A DNA stretch of 63,590 nt, taken from CAYNFH01 sp964396385 (lineage in GTDB: Bacteria > Armatimonadota > Chthonomonadetes > Chthonomonadales > CAJBBX01). The DNA lies in NCBI GenBank assembly GCA_964396385.1, contig CAYNFH010000005.1:1-63590 (forward strand), in the 5' to 3' direction. Positions 26,179-35,800 of the stretch are shown here, in pieces. Each line of letters begins with the position of its first letter. The first letter of the stretch is position 1. The translations under genes and the position numbers were made by a program. Under the pieces are notes generated by a model that saw nothing but the letters and a program-made list of their open reading frames with translations, made no database searches and had not been told where the DNA came from.

Positions 26179-27636
26179 TTATTTCCTCTTGGCTGGAGCG
26201 GGCGGGAGCAGGGCGCCGGTGGCGTAGCGCAGCGCAGCCTGCGCGGTCAGCGTATCGGACCGGAGACGCGTATTGGCGGTCTGGGCCTCCATCAGGGCAG
26301 CCAGAGACTGCTGTACCTCCAGGATGCTGCCCAGGCCGGTCCGGTACCGCTCCGCCGCAAGACTTGCGCTATCCTGCGCCTGCCGGACCTGCTCTTCCAC
26401 CGCCCGCTGCCCCTCCTGGAGCGCCGTGAGCGTCTGCCGGGCGCGGATCACCTGGAGCCGGATGCTCTGGGCCGTCTCCTCGCTGGATGCGCGCAGGGCC
26501 GCTGCCCGGTGGCGCGCCGCGTCCGCCTCGGCCTGTACCTGCCCTCCCGTGTAGACCGGAAGCGTCAGGCCCACACCCGCGGCATAGGTGTGGTTCTGTC
26601 CGAACTCGCCCGCGGCCACGTTGTCGTAGCCGCCGCTGGCGAAGCCGCGCAGCAGCGGCATTCCCTCCGCCCGCGCCGCACGGGCAGATTCCTCCGCCGC
26701 GCGAACCTGGTCCTCGATCGCCTGAAGCTCGGGCCGCTGCCGGAGGGCCGCCGCCACGTCCTGCTCCGGCGAGGCTGGCGGCGGAGCGGCCTCTGCGGGC
26801 GGTAAGGACGGTTCGACCAGCGTGTAGAGGGCCGGTCCGGTTGGCATGCCCATGGCCGCGTTGAGCTCGGCAAATGCCTGGTCACGGCCATTGCTCGCGT
26901 TGACGAGGGCGAGCTGCGCCTCCGCGAGCGCGGCTCGCGCCAATCCCACATCTACGCGCGAGGTGAGGCCGGCGTCGAACCGCGCCTGCGCCTGCCTCAC
27001 GGTGGTCTCCCGCGCGGCGACGGTCTGCTCGGCGAGGCGCACCTGGTGCCCCGCCAGTAGCGCGCCGCCAAAGGCCTGATAGACGTTGAGCGCTACCAGT
27101 GAGCGCTGGGCCTGCTCGTCCAGCGCGGCGGAATCGGCCAGCAGCCTCTGGGACCGCACGCGGTGGAGCGTCCGGCCGAAGTCCGCGATGATCTGGCTGA
27201 GGACGAGGTCTGCGCCGTAGTTGCGCGTATTCGTGGAGTTAGCGAGTCCCGCGAAGCCGAAGCCGGGGGCGGCGGGTGGACCATCCTTTCCTACCGCCTC
27301 CAGCGTGAGCCGCGGCCGGAACCCGCTGGCCACCGACTGCTCGCGCGCCTCCGCCGCCAGGCGCGCCTCGTCCAGCCGTATCAGGCTCGGATGGCGCCGC
27401 AGCGCCGTGGCGACCGCCTGCTCCAGGGAGAGGGCCGGTGGGGCCTGCGGTCCCGGCGCCTGCCCGGCCGCCGGAACGCCGAGCGGAACGAAGAGCAGGC
27501 AGAATCCGACATCCAACCAGCGGCCGTTCCCAGTGCGATAGTTCAACTCTTGTGGGAGCCGCCTTTCTGCTTCTTGGCTAGCGCGGCGGCCTTTCTTGTG
27601 CAAATGGCGGAGCAACGCGCGGCTAAAGGACGTCAC
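26179..27636 (-). CDS. TolC-family outer-membrane efflux protein, system 1
   Basis: 485 residues from GTG 27636, which has a perfect AGGAGG six bases upstream and overlaps the anti-sigma gene by 14 bases. Longer open frame upstream is out of context. After an export signal (VGFCLLFVPLGVPAAGQA) come two outer-membrane-efflux-protein repeats (LSLEQAVATALRRHPSL; DVAAALRQRPELQAIEDQV; GLGSILEVQQSLAALMEAQ), giving the trimeric barrel and tunnel. Forms the outer channel for the pump and adaptor encoded just downstream. Confidence 0.92.
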   Translation of the reverse strand: MTSFSRALLRHLHKKGRRASQEAERRLPQELNYRTGNGRWLDVGFCLLFVPLGVPAAGQAPGPQAPPALSLEQAVATALRRHPSLIRLDEARLAAEAREQSVASGFRPRLTLEAVGKDGPPAAPGFGFAGLANSTNTRNYGADLVLSQIIADFGRTLHRVRSQRLLADSAALDEQAQRSLVALNVYQAFGGALLAGHQVRLAEQTVAARETTVRQAQARFDAGLTSRVDVGLARAALAEAQLALVNASNGRDQAFAELNAAMGMPTGPALYTLVEPSLPPAEAAPPPASPEQDVAAALRQRPELQAIEDQVRAAEESARAARAEGMPLLRGFASGGYDNVAAGEFGQNHTYAAGVGLTLPVYTGGQVQAEADAARHRAAALRASSEETAQSIRLQVIRARQTLTALQEGQRAVEEQVRQAQDSASLAAERYRTGLGSILEVQQSLAALMEAQTANTRLRSDTLTAQAALRYATGALLPPAPAKRK

Positions 27637-28471
27637 CCGCGCCCTCCTGATTGGAGCCGCCGGACACATGCATCGCCATCTCCAGCAGACGGTCGGCCGG
27701 AAGCACTGACACGATGGCATACACGCGGTCTCCCGCGCGCCACGCCTCCACATTGCAGCGGCCGTCCGTGCCGCGCAGGAATCGGCGGCCCTCACGCGTC
27801 TCCGCCGCCATCCCCGGCAGCCGACACCGCGGCGCGCGCAGCTCGTAAACGGACACCGGCTTCCCCTGCGCCTGGTACATGAAGAAGGCGATCGGCTGCC
27901 CGTCCAGCGAACAGCGGCGTCCGCCGAGCAGGTTCGCCCCTGCAAGCGAGAGGTCTACAGGAGCTACCGTGAATCCAAGCTGCGGGGTGAGCCGGGCAGC
28001 GACCTGCCGGGCGTCGGCGCTCCTCACCGTGACCCGGCCGGGATCCTCGACGAACTCCTGGTGGTCCTGGATCATCGAGCGGACATTGAGCGCCACCGTG
28101 ACGGAATGCGGACCAGGCCGGCGGCTCCAGACTGCGACGGCGAGCAGCGCCGCAACTCCCACGACGAGAGCCGCGCGAAGGAACGGCGCCCGGCCCCAGA
28201 CCGTGGCCCGCGCCGTTCCAAAGAGGTGGGAGCGAGACTCGTCGTGCCGGATGGCGGCGACTAGTTCTCCTGGAAGGGAAGCATCTGCTGGAGAATTCAT
28301 GGGCTGAAGGGCCCAGTGAACGGCGTCCGCCACCCACAGCAACGGCACACAGTCCGGCGCGTCTGTCTCGGTCCATGTGATAGGGTCGCTGGCCGCAGGC
28401 TCATCCGCCTGCTTCAGCTTTTCGATATATCTCCAGAGCAGCTCATCTGCCCCGTTCTCATGCTCTTCCAT
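27623..28471 (-). CDS. Putative membrane anti-sigma factor
   Basis: 282 residues: a cytoplasmic part of about 95 residues, one membrane segment at about 97-116 (FLRAALVVGVAALLAVAVWS) and an exported domain with four Cys. No classical zinc-binding HxxxCxxC motif is seen. The assignment rests on layout: four bases after an ECF sigma gene, single-span topology with a cytoplasmic amino part, and overlap with the next gene. It would hold the sigma factor until an envelope signal arrives. Confidence 0.65.
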   Translation of the reverse strand: MEEHENGADELLWRYIEKLKQADEPAASDPITWTETDAPDCVPLLWVADAVHWALQPMNSPADASLPGELVAAIRHDESRSHLFGTARATVWGRAPFLRAALVVGVAALLAVAVWSRRPGPHSVTVALNVRSMIQDHQEFVEDPGRVTVRSADARQVAARLTPQLGFTVAPVDLSLAGANLLGGRRCSLDGQPIAFFMYQAQGKPVSVYELRAPRCRLPGMAAETREGRRFLRGTDGRCNVEAWRAGDRVYAIVSVLPADRLLEMAMHVSGGSNQEGAGDVL

Positions 28472-28475
28472 GGTC

Positions 28476-29075
28476 CTACTCTTGCCGCATCTCCCGCACC
28501 TCGGCGAAGTATCCCTGCTCTTCGAGGACTTGTTTCAGCCTGGTCATCGCCCGGTGGAGCTGCGTCGTAACGGCGCTCACGCTCGGCTTTCCCAGAATCT
28601 GCATGATATCACGCCGGGAGAGGTCCTTCTCAAAAGCGAGGCGGATGATCTCCTGATCGTCCGGGGATAGCTCCTCCAGAGCTGCGCGCACCATGCGGTT
28701 GCGCTCTTCGTCTAGTATTCCCGCTAAAGGGGCCGGGGTTAGGTCTTCCACAAGCAGTGCCCCGACGGCCGCTTCGTCCTCCATTGAGACAGTCCTAGAC
28801 GCTCTGATGCGGTCCAGCTCGTTGAAGATGAGCCGGCGGCAGATAAGGAACAGGTAACCGGCAAAGCTCAGGCGCTCTCCGGTCCGGAACGCCTCTATGC
28901 TGCGGTACGCGCGAAGGAATGTCTCCGAAGCGATGTCTCGCGCCAGTTCCGCGCTGCGGAGCTGGCGGCGTGCATACGACTCGATGCGCCGGTGATGGCG
29001 CCGGTATAGCTCCAGGAACCGCTCCCGGTCGCCGCGCCTCACCTGCTCTATGATCTGGTCGTCCGTCAGTTCCAA
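28476..29075 (-). CDS. ECF-type RNA polymerase sigma factor
   Basis: 199 residues from TTG 29075 (GGGAG site nine bases upstream; GTG 29129 would add 18 residues). Region 2 (FLELYRRHHRRIESYARRQL, DIASETFLRAYRSIEAFR) and region 4 (LEELSPDDQEIIRLAFEKDLSRRDIMQILG, QLHRAMTRLKQVLEEQG) are clear. First gene of an operon with the putative anti-sigma factor and a complete TolC-RND-adaptor pump, so the pump is most likely induced by an envelope or toxic stress through this factor. Divergent from the SLH porin gene. Confidence 0.92.
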   Translation of the reverse strand: MELTDDQIIEQVRRGDRERFLELYRRHHRRIESYARRQLRSAELARDIASETFLRAYRSIEAFRTGERLSFAGYLFLICRRLIFNELDRIRASRTVSMEDEAAVGALLVEDLTPAPLAGILDEERNRMVRAALEELSPDDQEIIRLAFEKDLSRRDIMQILGKPSVSAVTTQLHRAMTRLKQVLEEQGYFAEVREMRQE

Positions 29076-29197
29076 TCGAGAGCACTCCCGGAGGTGTCTA
29101 CAGGCGAGACCCGGAAGTGTCACAGTCACCGGGAACAGCGGTGGGCACCGTCCCCGGCAACCTCGTCCCCAGCCTCTGGAATCCCCGAGTAGCGGGC

Positions 29198-29250
29198 CTT
29201 AACTCATGGTTAACAATCCCTTAACCTTTGCTTAACCTGCGGTCGATACA
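29198..29250 (+). promoter_or_regulatory. PHO-box-like tandem site and promoter for the SLH porin
   Basis: TTAAC occurs at 29199, 29210, 29221 and 29232, exactly 11 bases apart. The units read CTTAACTC, GTTAACAA, CTTAACCT and CTTAACCT with three-base spacers. This matches the known cyanobacterial PHO box (YTTAACCW direct repeats, 3-bp spacers) and resembles Bacillus PhoP sites. GATACA at 29245-29250 may be the -10. The site lies about 117 bases before the porin start. Confidence 0.7.
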
Positions 29251-29355
29251 CTCAAGCCACCGAACGTTCATAACAGGCGGATTCAGCATAATTGCGCCAC
29301 TCTGCAGCTCTCGGCAGCCTGCATCCGTATCCCGCCTAATCGAGAGGAGATCGCT

Positions 29356-31083
29356 TTGCCGCTTTCCAGCAGGATACACACCCGAACCATCAGCGTGTTT
29401 CTCGCCTCAATCGCCCTCGCCTTACCTGCGTGGGGACAGGTGGCCCAGGACGTTCCACGTGACCACTGGGCCTACCAGGCGGTGCAGGACCTCGCCGGCA
29501 GGGGGATCATCAAGGGATATCCGCCGGACGGCAACTTCTTCGGCACGCGGACGGTCACCCGCTACGAGATGGCCGCCATCATCCAGCGCGTGCTGGCCAC
29601 CATCGACGATCAGTACGCCAAGAAGACCTCCATCCCGCCGCCAGGTGTGGGCCCTGCGCAGCTCGACGAGATCCGCCGGCTGGTGGATGAGTTCAAGGTC
29701 CAGCTCACCGTCATCGGGACGGACATGGAGAAGGTGCAGCAGGAGCTAGCATCCCTGCGCACAGACGTAGACGCCCTCAAGGGGCAGGTAGCGCAGCAGA
29801 ATCAGGAGATTGCAGGCATACGGCGGGGCGTTCAGGGCGCCATCGACGCCACCAAGGAGCAGGCCGGCCGCATCGACACGATCAACAAGACCCTGAACTC
29901 CCACAAGATCAGCGGTTACATCCAGGCTCAGTTCCAAGCGTTCGACACGGGCCGGACGAGCCTGTTTACCCCCACAGCCTCCGGCGGGACCGGCAACACG
30001 CCAACCAATGGAGGTGCGGCCGTCGGCGGACCCTGGTACGGATTCTTGACCCGCGAGACCCGGCTAAAGGTTGCCGGACCTATCGGCGCTACGGGGCGCG
30101 CCGACTATGGATTCCAGATCGACGCGTCGACATTCAAAGCGGTGAGCACTAAAGAAGCGTATGTAAACGTCACCAATCTGCCGGCCAAGAATCTCACGGT
30201 AACCGCGGGACAATTCGCCTTGCCCTTTGGTTACGAGCTACCGGTGTCTTCCTCTGTTCGTGAGTCCATCGAGCGGTCGATGGGCTTCGCAAACTCGGGC
30301 TCTTCCTTCGCCATATTCAAGTCCTCCCAGTCCGCCGTTGGTGGCGTGGTGACGCCTGGTTCGGTGACATCCCCGTTCATCAACCAGGACTACGACATTG
30401 GGGCGATGTTGACGTTCGCACCGCGCGGGTTTACCATGCCAGGCGCGATCGGGACCAAGTTCACCATCGCGGCATTGAACGGCCTTGGTACGCCGGTAGG
30501 CGGCACTCGGAACCTGAAGAACGGGATCGACTGGGTTGGACGGGCGCAAACTACGCTGTTCAAGGGAAGGCTTGATGCCGGAGTATCTGGATACTATGGA
30601 CAAATTCCCGTTAGGAGCGCCGCGCCTGGGGCCGGCGGGACGGTAGCTCCATTCGCGCTCGGACTCAAAGAGCTGGCGGGTGTCGACCTCAACTACCGCA
30701 CTCCCTGGAAGACCCTTCTTCGCGCTGAGTATGTTGGGGGGGTGTATGAGGTAACCCCGGACCGAGCGCTCTTCCTGGAGAACAACCACATGCAGGCGTG
30801 GTATGTGGCGGTGCGACACCCGCTCACGCATAAGCTGGAGCTGGGCCTCAAGTACGAGGAGTTCATGCCTATCTCGCAGGCGGGCAAGACGGCCGGCGGC
30901 CTCAGCCGGATGGAGCTGATCCGGAAAGCGGCCCACATCGGATTCCTCTACTATCTGGACGACGCGACCCGCTTCCGGCTCTGGTACGAGAAGGGGCTGA
31001 CCCCGTTCGATCCGTCGGCCGCCTCCGGCCCGCTCCGCAGCCGCCTGGGTTTCCTCACCGGAGAAGTGCAAGTTAGGTATTAG
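29356..31083 (+). CDS. Outer-membrane porin with SLH domain and coiled coil (OmpM-like; OprP-like barrel)
   Basis: 575 residues from TTG 29356 with GAGAGGAGA upstream. Signal peptide about 1-27 (ends LPAWG|QVA), one SLH domain about 30-85 (VPRDHWAYQAVQDLAGRGII, FFGTRTVTRYEMAAIIQRVL), a coiled coil about 100-185 and a beta-barrel about 195-575 resembling phosphate-selective OprO/OprP porins (KISGYIQAQFQ, RETRLKVAGPIGATGRADYG, ending EVQVRY with an aromatic last residue). SLH-coil-barrel porins tether the outer membrane to the cell wall in several diderm phyla. A PHO-box-like site upstream suggests induction under phosphate limitation. Its TAG stop lies in a repeat element. Confidence 0.88.
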   Translation: MPLSSRIHTRTISVFLASIALALPAWGQVAQDVPRDHWAYQAVQDLAGRGIIKGYPPDGNFFGTRTVTRYEMAAIIQRVLATIDDQYAKKTSIPPPGVGPAQLDEIRRLVDEFKVQLTVIGTDMEKVQQELASLRTDVDALKGQVAQQNQEIAGIRRGVQGAIDATKEQAGRIDTINKTLNSHKISGYIQAQFQAFDTGRTSLFTPTASGGTGNTPTNGGAAVGGPWYGFLTRETRLKVAGPIGATGRADYGFQIDASTFKAVSTKEAYVNVTNLPAKNLTVTAGQFALPFGYELPVSSSVRESIERSMGFANSGSSFAIFKSSQSAVGGVVTPGSVTSPFINQDYDIGAMLTFAPRGFTMPGAIGTKFTIAALNGLGTPVGGTRNLKNGIDWVGRAQTTLFKGRLDAGVSGYYGQIPVRSAAPGAGGTVAPFALGLKELAGVDLNYRTPWKTLLRAEYVGGVYEVTPDRALFLENNHMQAWYVAVRHPLTHKLELGLKYEEFMPISQAGKTAGGLSRMELIRKAAHIGFLYYLDDATRFRLWYEKGLTPFDPSAASGPLRSRLGFLTGEVQVRY

Positions 31084-31142
31084 GTGATGGGTGATAGGTG
31101 ATGCGTGAGGGCTCCGGGCCTATCACCTATCACCCATCACCT
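31082..31142. repeat. Iterated inverted-repeat element, copy 6 (21-bp perfect stem)
   Basis: AGGTGATGGGTGATAGGTGAT at 31082-31102 pairs without mismatch with 31122-31142. The 7-mers are GGTGATG/GGTGATA; the centre is GCTCCGGG. It encodes the stop of the porin (TAG 31081-31083) and the last residues (KVMGDR) and stop of the convergent adaptor gene; it may act as a two-way terminator. Confidence 0.85.
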
Positions 31143-32775
31143 TCTGCTTCGGTTTCCAGGCGCTCGTCGTTACCGCCGCGCCGGGGGAGACGGCGTCCCG
31201 GCCGGTGACGATCACCTCCTCGTTCCCGTGCAGGCCGGAGGTGATCTCGGTCCACTTGCCGTCGTCGAAGCCGGTGGTCACCGGGACCCGCTTCACCTTG
31301 CCGCCTTCTACCGTGAAGACGGACTTGCCGGACTTCTCCACGCCTACCGCCGGGGAGGGAACCGCGATCACCCCGGGATGGTTCTCGAGCGCCACCTTCG
31401 CGACCACGTAGCCGCCGGGAAGCAACCGGTGATCGGCGTTCGGCAGGTCTACTTCGGCCAACAGCGTACGCGTCTTGGGATCCAGGGATGATGAGGTGCG
31501 GGTGATAGACGCGCGGATGGGAGAGTCCGGCTGGGAGAGCGCCGTGAGCGTGACTGGGGTGCCGGGAACAGCCCGGTCCGCCTCCGACTCCGGGACGTGG
31601 ATGTAGACCCGCACGGTGTCCAGGTCCGCCACCGTGACGACCGGCTCCGCGCTCTGGGTGCCGGCGGCGGTCTGGATGAAAGCTCCACGGTCCACGAACC
31701 TTCGGGTCACGGTGCCTGAGAAGGGCGCCTGCAGCCGCGCGTAGGAAGCAAGCACGGTGGAGCGGCCGGCCGCGCTCCGCTGCGCCTCGGCCTGAAGGCG
31801 CGCCTGCTCCGTCTGCGCCGCGACCACCTCACGCTGTCTGCCGCTCACGGCAACGTCGCGGGACGCCATCTCCACCTGCTTGCGCAGCGAGGCCATCTTC
31901 GCCCTGGCGACGGCCACCTCCTGGCGGGTTGCCGCCGCGGATGCCTGCTCCTCCTCGATCTGCCGGTCCGCGGCGCTCACCTGCGCCTGCGCCGCCACGA
32001 CTCGCTTGCGCGCCGCTTCTGCCTCGCTCCGGGCCGCCTGCGTCTTCCCGCGCGCCGCCTCGGCCCGGCTCTCCGCCTCGTCCACCTGCTGGCGGGCTAT
32101 CAGCTTGCTGTCCTTCTGGTACACTCCTCGGTAGCGGTCCGCGGTCACCTCCGCCAGCTTCTGGTCCGCCTGAGCGGCCTGGACCCCGGCTTCCGCCTGC
32201 GTGACCTGTGCGCGGCTCTCCTCCAGCGCCGCCTCCGCCTGCGCCTTGAGCGCCTGCGCCCGTTTTACGGCACCCTCCGCGTGAAGCGCCTGCGCCCGCG
32301 CCGCGGCGACCTCCGCCGGTCCCTGCGCGTAGTCCAGGCGCGCTTTCTCCGCCGCCGCCCGCGCCCGGCGCTCCTCTTCCGCGCTCATGCGCCCGGATGC
32401 GGCATTGGCCTGCGCCGCCTGTGCCGCCGACCGGTACGCGTCCTCCGCCTGTCGCACGTCGGCCGCAAGCTCCGGCGCGCGGATCACCGCCAGGACCTGT
32501 CCGGCCCGCACCCGGTCGCCCTTGTCCACGTAGATGCTGTCCAGGTAGCCGGCCTGCTTGGAGAAGAGGGTGGCCTCCTGCAGTGGGGCGATGTCGCCCG
32601 GCAGGCTGATGAGCCTCGGTACGTCCCGCCGCACGAGGTGCGTGGTCTGCACCGCGACCGGCGGCGCGGCCTGCCCCTGCGGCGTCTGGCCCGCTTCCAC
32701 CCCCGTACCCTTACACCCGCAGAGCAGGACGGCCAGGGGAGGCAGAAGAGCAGTTAGATGGACCCGTCTGATCAT
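31123..32775 (-). CDS. RND efflux periplasmic adaptor, system 2
   Basis: 550 residues with a lipoprotein signal (LAVLLCGC). Lipoyl halves are at SKQAGYLDSIYVDKGDRVRAGQ and APFSGTVTRRFVDRGAFI, with a very long Ala/Arg/Glu-rich hairpin of about 230 residues between them, as in system 1. A barrel and membrane-proximal domain follow (VNKA-type VTVADLDTVRVYIHVPE). Its carboxyl end is encoded by a repeat element. Last gene of the operon response regulator, kinase, TolC, RND, adaptor. Confidence 0.9.
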   Translation of the reverse strand: MIRRVHLTALLPPLAVLLCGCKGTGVEAGQTPQGQAAPPVAVQTTHLVRRDVPRLISLPGDIAPLQEATLFSKQAGYLDSIYVDKGDRVRAGQVLAVIRAPELAADVRQAEDAYRSAAQAAQANAASGRMSAEEERRARAAAEKARLDYAQGPAEVAAARAQALHAEGAVKRAQALKAQAEAALEESRAQVTQAEAGVQAAQADQKLAEVTADRYRGVYQKDSKLIARQQVDEAESRAEAARGKTQAARSEAEAARKRVVAAQAQVSAADRQIEEEQASAAATRQEVAVARAKMASLRKQVEMASRDVAVSGRQREVVAAQTEQARLQAEAQRSAAGRSTVLASYARLQAPFSGTVTRRFVDRGAFIQTAAGTQSAEPVVTVADLDTVRVYIHVPESEADRAVPGTPVTLTALSQPDSPIRASITRTSSSLDPKTRTLLAEVDLPNADHRLLPGGYVVAKVALENHPGVIAVPSPAVGVEKSGKSVFTVEGGKVKRVPVTTGFDDGKWTEITSGLHGNEEVIVTGRDAVSPGAAVTTSAWKPKQKVMGDR

Positions 32776-32830
32776 GAGCGTTCTCTTGTTCTCGGTATTC
32801 TGACGCAGGGCCGCCCCTCCACAAATCCAT

Positions 32831-32870
32831 CGTCGGTCCTCCGTCTCCCGTCATCAGGAGTCATCCGGAT
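32831..32870. repeat. Degenerate iterated element, copy 7
   Basis: GTCGGTCCTCC GTCTCCC GTCATCA ... GTCATCCGG, the same 7-mer type as copies 5 and 16 but without a clear opposite arm. Contains the stop codon of the system 2 pump. Confidence 0.5.
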
Positions 32871-35800
32871 GCAGGGAGGCGGTGCCGATCCCGGAACGGG
32901 CCTGCACCAGAGTGAACACGGACGGCAGCAGCGCAAGGGTCGCCAGCGTCGCGGCCAGCAATCCGCCCTCCACTGCGCGGCCCAGCGGCGCGGTCTGCGC
33001 GCCCGCCTCGCCGAAGCCCAGTGCCATCGGCAGCATGCCGGCCATCATGGCCAGGCTCGTCATCAGAATGGGCCGCAGACGGCTGCGCGCCCCCTCCACG
33101 GCCGCATCCTCCGCCGGCATGCCGCCCAGCCGGCTGCGCTCCGCGAACGTCACCAACAGAATGGCATTTGCGACGGCCACTCCAATCGCCATGATAGCCC
33201 CGATGAAGGACTGGACGTTCAGCGTGGTTCCTGTGATCCACAGCGCCAGCACCACGCCTGCCGCCACGGCCGGCACGGACGAGACCACCACCAGTGCCAG
33301 CCGGATGGACTGGAAGTTCGCCGCCAGGACCAGGAAGACTACCACCACCGCCAGCAAGAAACCGGTGCGGAGCCCGTCCATCATGTCCACCATGCCGGGA
33401 ATCTGGCCGCGGATGGCCACGCTTACCTTCGCCGGCGGTAGGCCAGCGCGCGCCACGGCCTGGCTGACGCGTCCCGCCGTCCGGCCCAGGTCCTCGCCCG
33501 CGATGTTCGCATTGATGGTCACTAGCCGCTGCATGTTGTAGCGGTCGTACTCGCCCACCATAGCTCCCGGCGTCACGTCCGCCACGTCCCGCAAGAGCGC
33601 GGTTGCGCCCCCGTGGCCGGTCACGGGCACGTTCCGGATCTGCTCCACGGACGTCATCTTCTGGAGCGGGATGTCCACCTGCACCTGGTAGGCGATGCCG
33701 CTCTTGGGGTCGGCCCAGTAGTTGGGCGCGGTGAACCGGCTGGAGGAGGTGGCGACCGCAGCGGAACGCGCCACGTCCGCCGTGGTCAGCCCGAGGACAC
33801 CGGCGCGCTCCCGGTCCACGTTCACCGCCAGCGTGGGATAGTCCAACGACTGGCCAAAGTGGATGTCGCGCAGGGAGGGGATCCGCTCCATCTCCACGCG
33901 CACTTTGTCCGCGAACGCCTGATTGGCCGGGAGGCTGGGGCCGCTCACCGCGACCTCTACCGGAGTCGGCGAGCCGAAGCTCATTACGCGGCTCACGATG
34001 TCGGCGGGCTCGAAGGAGAACTGTACGTCCGGCATCCGATCCGACAGCGTCCTCCGGAGCCTCTCCTTGAGCGCGTCTATGGCGACCGGCGCGCCCTGCT
34101 TGAGCTGCACCTGGAGCACAGCCTCCTCCGGCCCGCCTGTCCAGAGGTGTATGGTGTTGACCGGATAGGCCGGTGGCTGCGTGCCTACGAAGCCGATGGA
34201 GATGTCCACGTTCTTCGCGCCCGCTTCCTGCTGGATAGCGGCGAGCGTCTGGTCTGCCAGCTCCTCCGTGCGCTCGATGCGTGTGCCGGCGGGCGCGCGG
34301 AGGCGCACCTGGAGCTGGCCGGCGTCCACCCGTGGGAAGATCTCCGTGCCGAGCTGCCGGCCGAGGACCAGCAGGACCAACACGGCGGCGACCGCGTAGG
34401 CCGCCAGGAGCGGCGCGCGGACCGCGATGAGCCGCCGCGACCATCCGGCGTACCGCGCTCGGAGCCTGTCCATGCCGCTCTCCCGCGCCTCCGCGTGCCG
34501 GCCCCTGCGCAACAGCCAGGCGGTCGCCACCGGCACAAAGGTGCTGGAAAGCAGGTAGGAGGCGATCATGGAGAAGCCCACGGCCAGGGAGAGCGGCAGG
34601 AACAGCGCGCGCAGAGCACCCGCCATGAACAGCGCCGGGGTGAAAACCGCCAGCACGCACAGCATGGCCAGCAGCCGCGGCACGGCCGTCTCCGCCGTCG
34701 CGTCCAGCGCGGAGCGCGCCAGGGGCTGCCCGCCCGCCAGGTGCGTGTGGATATTCTCGATGGTGACCGTCGCCTCGTCCACCAGGATGCCGACCGCCAG
34801 CGCAAGGCCGCCCAGCGTCATGATGTTGATGGTCTGTTTGGTGAGCCAAAGCGCGAGCACTGCCGCCAGGATGGCCAGCGGGATGTTCAGCACCACGATG
34901 AGCGCGCTGCGCGGATCCCGCAGGAAAAGGAGCACCATGAGACCGGTGAGGACCGCCCCAAGCAGCCCCTCGAGCACCAGTCCTGAAATGGCGCGCGTGA
35001 CGTATGGTGACTGGTCGAACTGGTAGCTCACCTTCACGTCGTCCGGCAGCACGCCCTGGAACTTGCCCATGTTCTGCTTCACTAGGTCTACTACGGAGAG
35101 CGTGGAGGCGTCGGAGCGCTTGGTCACCGGGATGAATACAGTGCGCCGGCCGTTCACCAGGGCGTAGCCGGTGGGGATGTCCGAGCTGTCCTCCACCGTT
35201 CCGATGTCCCGCACAAAGACCGTCTGCGTGGATCCGGTGCGGACAGGCACGCTCTCCAGGTCCTTGATGTTGGAGACCGTCGCGTTGGTCGGCACGATCG
35301 GCATGAGGTCCCCAATCCGCACGTTCCCGGAGGGGCTGATGGTGTTTGCCTGGCTGATGGCCTGCACCACCTCGTCCGGGGACATGTTGTAGGCGCGCAG
35401 CCGGTCCGGGTCCGCATGGATGACAATGGTGCGGGCGCTGCCGCCGAAGGGTGGCGGAGCGGAGACTCCGGGCAGAGTGGCGAAGAGCGGCCGGACCCGG
35501 TTGAGCGCCAGGTCCTGAATCTCGGCGACGCTTCGCGTGGGGCTGGAGAATACCAGGTCACCCACCGGGACGCTGCCGGAGTCGAACCGCATGATAAAGG
35601 GAGGCACCGTCCCCGGCGGCATGAAGCTGCGCGCCCGGTTCACGTAGGAGACGGTCTCTGCCATCGCCTGCGACATGTCGGTGCCGGGGTGGAACTGCAG
35701 CTTGATGAGCGCGTTGCCCTGGATGGACTTGCTCTCTACGTGCTCGATGCCCGTGATGTAGAGGAAGTGGTACTCATAGTAGTAGGTGATGAACCCTTCC

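Noticed and set aside
32861..34849. 662-residue minus-strand frame overlapping RND pump 2
   Set aside because: Gly/Ala/Arg-rich shadow of the pump in another frame; no membrane segments or family motif.
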